A program made the translations under genes and the position numbers. The notes under the pieces are model-generated. The model had not been told where the DNA came from. It saw only the letters and a program-made list of their open reading frames with translations, and searched no databases. A DNA stretch of 6,622 nt from CALAEC01 sp050692915 (lineage in GTDB: Bacteria; Actinomycetota; UBA4738; CALAEC01): NCBI GenBank assembly GCA_050692915.1, contig JBOGVU010000121.1, positions 1 to 6,622 on the forward strand, in the 5' to 3' direction. Below, piece after piece: positions 5,879 through 6,622 of the stretch (the first letter of the stretch is position 1; each line of letters starts with the position of its first letter).

Positions 5879-6057
5879 TCGGAGTGAAAGGCTGTCTGAC
5901 GGAAGGAGCCGGAGCCTCCGGGCCCGGGCCGGGTCAGCCGGCCGGGTGTCCGGAGGGAGACGGCGCCGAGGCCTGTCGGGCCTGCACGTGGGCCACCTCC
6001 GAGGAGATCGACATGCCAGGAGTCAACCACATCCCGGCTCCCCCCGTCGCCGACTCC
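5879..6057. other. Divergent intergenic region, no gene seen
   Basis: Most of the 245-bp spacer between the methyltransferase and the sigma factor holds no convincing gene. A 25-codon minus-strand ORF (stop near 5936, ATG at 6014) has no supporting Shine-Dalgarno. A TTGACT on the minus strand (6021-6026) resembles a -35 hexamer but has no TANNNT at the right distance. The promoter of the methyltransferase must lie here, but I could not locate it. It shows no ECF41-type motif in the minus orientation. Confidence 0.5.
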
Positions 6058-6084
6058 CGTCACATCGCCCCCGGCTCGTTCGTC
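6058..6084 (+). promoter_or_regulatory. Probable ECF41-type promoter of the sigma factor gene
   Basis: CGTCACA (6058-6064) and CGTC (6081-6084) are separated by exactly 16 nt. This matches the promoter described for group ECF41 sigma factors (TGTCACA in the -35 and CGTC in the -10, from memory) at 10 of 11 positions. Transcription would start around 6091, leaving about 20 nt of leader that holds the Shine-Dalgarno GAGGGGGAG (6100-6108). Because the gene just downstream encodes an ECF41-like factor, this implies direct positive autoregulation. Confidence 0.65.
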
Positions 6085-6110
6085 GTTACGATGACCGTCG
6101 AGGGGGAGCG

Positions 6111-6622
6111 ATGGACGAAATCGATTGGCTGGCGGAGCGATTCGAGGCCCACCGCACCCACCTGAGAGCGGTGGCCTTTCGGATGCTCGGCTCGCCGAGC
6201 GAGGCGGACGACGCCGTCCAGGAAGCCTGGCTGCGACTCAGCCGCTCCAACGCCGCCGGCGTCGAGAACCTCGGCGGATGGCTGACCACGGTGGTGGGGC
6301 GGGTGTGCCTGGACATGCTCCGCTCACGCACGTCGCGGCGCGAGGAGCCCCTGGGCACGCTCGTCCCCGAGCCGATCGTGGAACGCGAGGAAGAGGTCGA
6401 TCCCGAGCAGGAAGCCCTGATGGCCGATTCGGTCGGCTCGGCGCTGCTCGTCGTGTTGGACACGCTGGCTCCCGCCGAGCGGCTCGCCTTCGTGCTGCAC
6501 GACATGTTCGGCGTCCCCTTCGAGGAGATCGCTCACATCGCGGGCCGGTCGCCGGCCGCGGCACGCCAGCTGGCGAGCCGGGCCCGCCGCCGGGTTCGGG
6601 GAGCGACGGCTTCGTCCGAGGC
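6111..6622 (+). CDS. ECF sigma factor, ECF41/SigJ-like (3' end outside window)
   Basis: The first 170 residues are visible. Region 2 is FEAHRTHLRAVAFRMLGS (11-28), SEADDAVQEAWLRL (30-43, the core-binding and -10 region) and GWLTTVVGRVCLDMLRSR (56-73). A linker follows with LVPEP (84-88), matching the WLPEP-like linker of ECF41. Region 4 is LLVVLDTLAPAERLAFVLHDMFGVPFEEIAHIAGRS (112-147) with the DNA-binding helix SPAAARQLASRARRRVRG (147-164). The APAERLAFVLHD and SPAAARQLASRAR signatures are typical of ECF41/SigJ. These factors usually carry a C-terminal SnoaL-like regulatory domain and no separate anti-sigma factor; that part would lie beyond the window. ATG 6111 follows GAGGGGGAG with a 2-nt gap from its end and begins with the usual short N-terminus. 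The known genomic partner of ECF41, a carboxymuconolactone decarboxylase/oxidoreductase/epimerase gene, is not seen on this side. Confidence 0.92.
   Translation, partial: MDEIDWLAERFEAHRTHLRAVAFRMLGSPSEADDAVQEAWLRLSRSNAAGVENLGGWLTTVVGRVCLDMLRSRTSRREEPLGTLVPEPIVEREEEVDPEQEALMADSVGSALLVVLDTLAPAERLAFVLHDMFGVPFEEIAHIAGRSPAAARQLASRARRRVRGATASSE

Noticed and set aside
5866..6063. 66-codon N-terminal extension of the first methyltransferase
   Set aside because: The extension is Gly/Pro-rich with no family similarity, whereas ATG 5865 has a strong GGGAGGA and begins at the conserved family N-terminus.
3727..6165. 812-codon plus-strand ORF spanning four minus-strand genes
   Set aside because: It runs opposite four genes with clear family motifs and across the intergenic region, shows no domain, and ends inside the sigma gene. 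Long stop-free antisense frames are common at this GC content.
1..6622. tRNA, rRNA, CRISPR array, insertion sequence or attachment site
   Set aside because: I saw no repeat-spacer pattern, no transposase-like frame with flanking inverted repeats, and no tRNA-like segment. The only repeats found are short ones within coding sequence.

Overview
This is a GC-rich window, most likely from an actinobacterium or a close relative. The evidence is very high third-position GC, frequent GTG starts, and three genes whose start codon sits 6-7 nt after a TANNNT -10 hexamer, the arrangement of actinobacterial leaderless mRNAs. An F420-type nitroreductase-family remnant and a 'YGKRQR' small basic protein also fit. 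I cannot name a genus.

Left part (1-2325). The 3' end of a YjbQ-family gene (+) converges on a 575-residue gene (-), and a 7-bp inverted repeat spans both stop codons. The long gene encodes a degenerate receiver-like domain, a degenerate histidine-kinase-type ATPase-like domain and a long Glu/Pro-rich tail with a short basic end. A small leaderless gene for an 83-residue basic/acidic protein is divergent from it.

Middle part (2331-5865). Five reading frames lie on the minus strand. In transcription order they are a SAM methyltransferase, a tandem double-hotdog protein of the PaaI-thioesterase type, a short F420-dependent nitroreductase-like ORF, an EryG-like SAM methyltransferase, and a GNAT acetyltransferase. 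The middle three are tightly coupled: the Shine-Dalgarno sequences overlap or abut the preceding stop codons. The hotdog gene and the acetyltransferase each have their own leaderless-type -10 box, so this is probably a set of overlapping transcription units rather than one simple operon. The nitroreductase-like ORF looks like a normal family member whose central region has been removed in frame. The gene content suggests small-molecule or acyl-chain modification, but no substrate can be read from the sequence.

Right part (5866-6622). A 245-bp intergenic region separates the first methyltransferase from a divergent ECF41/SigJ-like sigma factor that runs off the window. Just upstream of the sigma gene is a near-consensus ECF41 promoter (CGTCACA, 16 nt, CGTC), suggesting autoregulation.

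The most interesting items are the internally deleted nitroreductase kept inside a translationally coupled cluster, the ECF41 self-promoter, and the doubly degenerate two-component-like protein.
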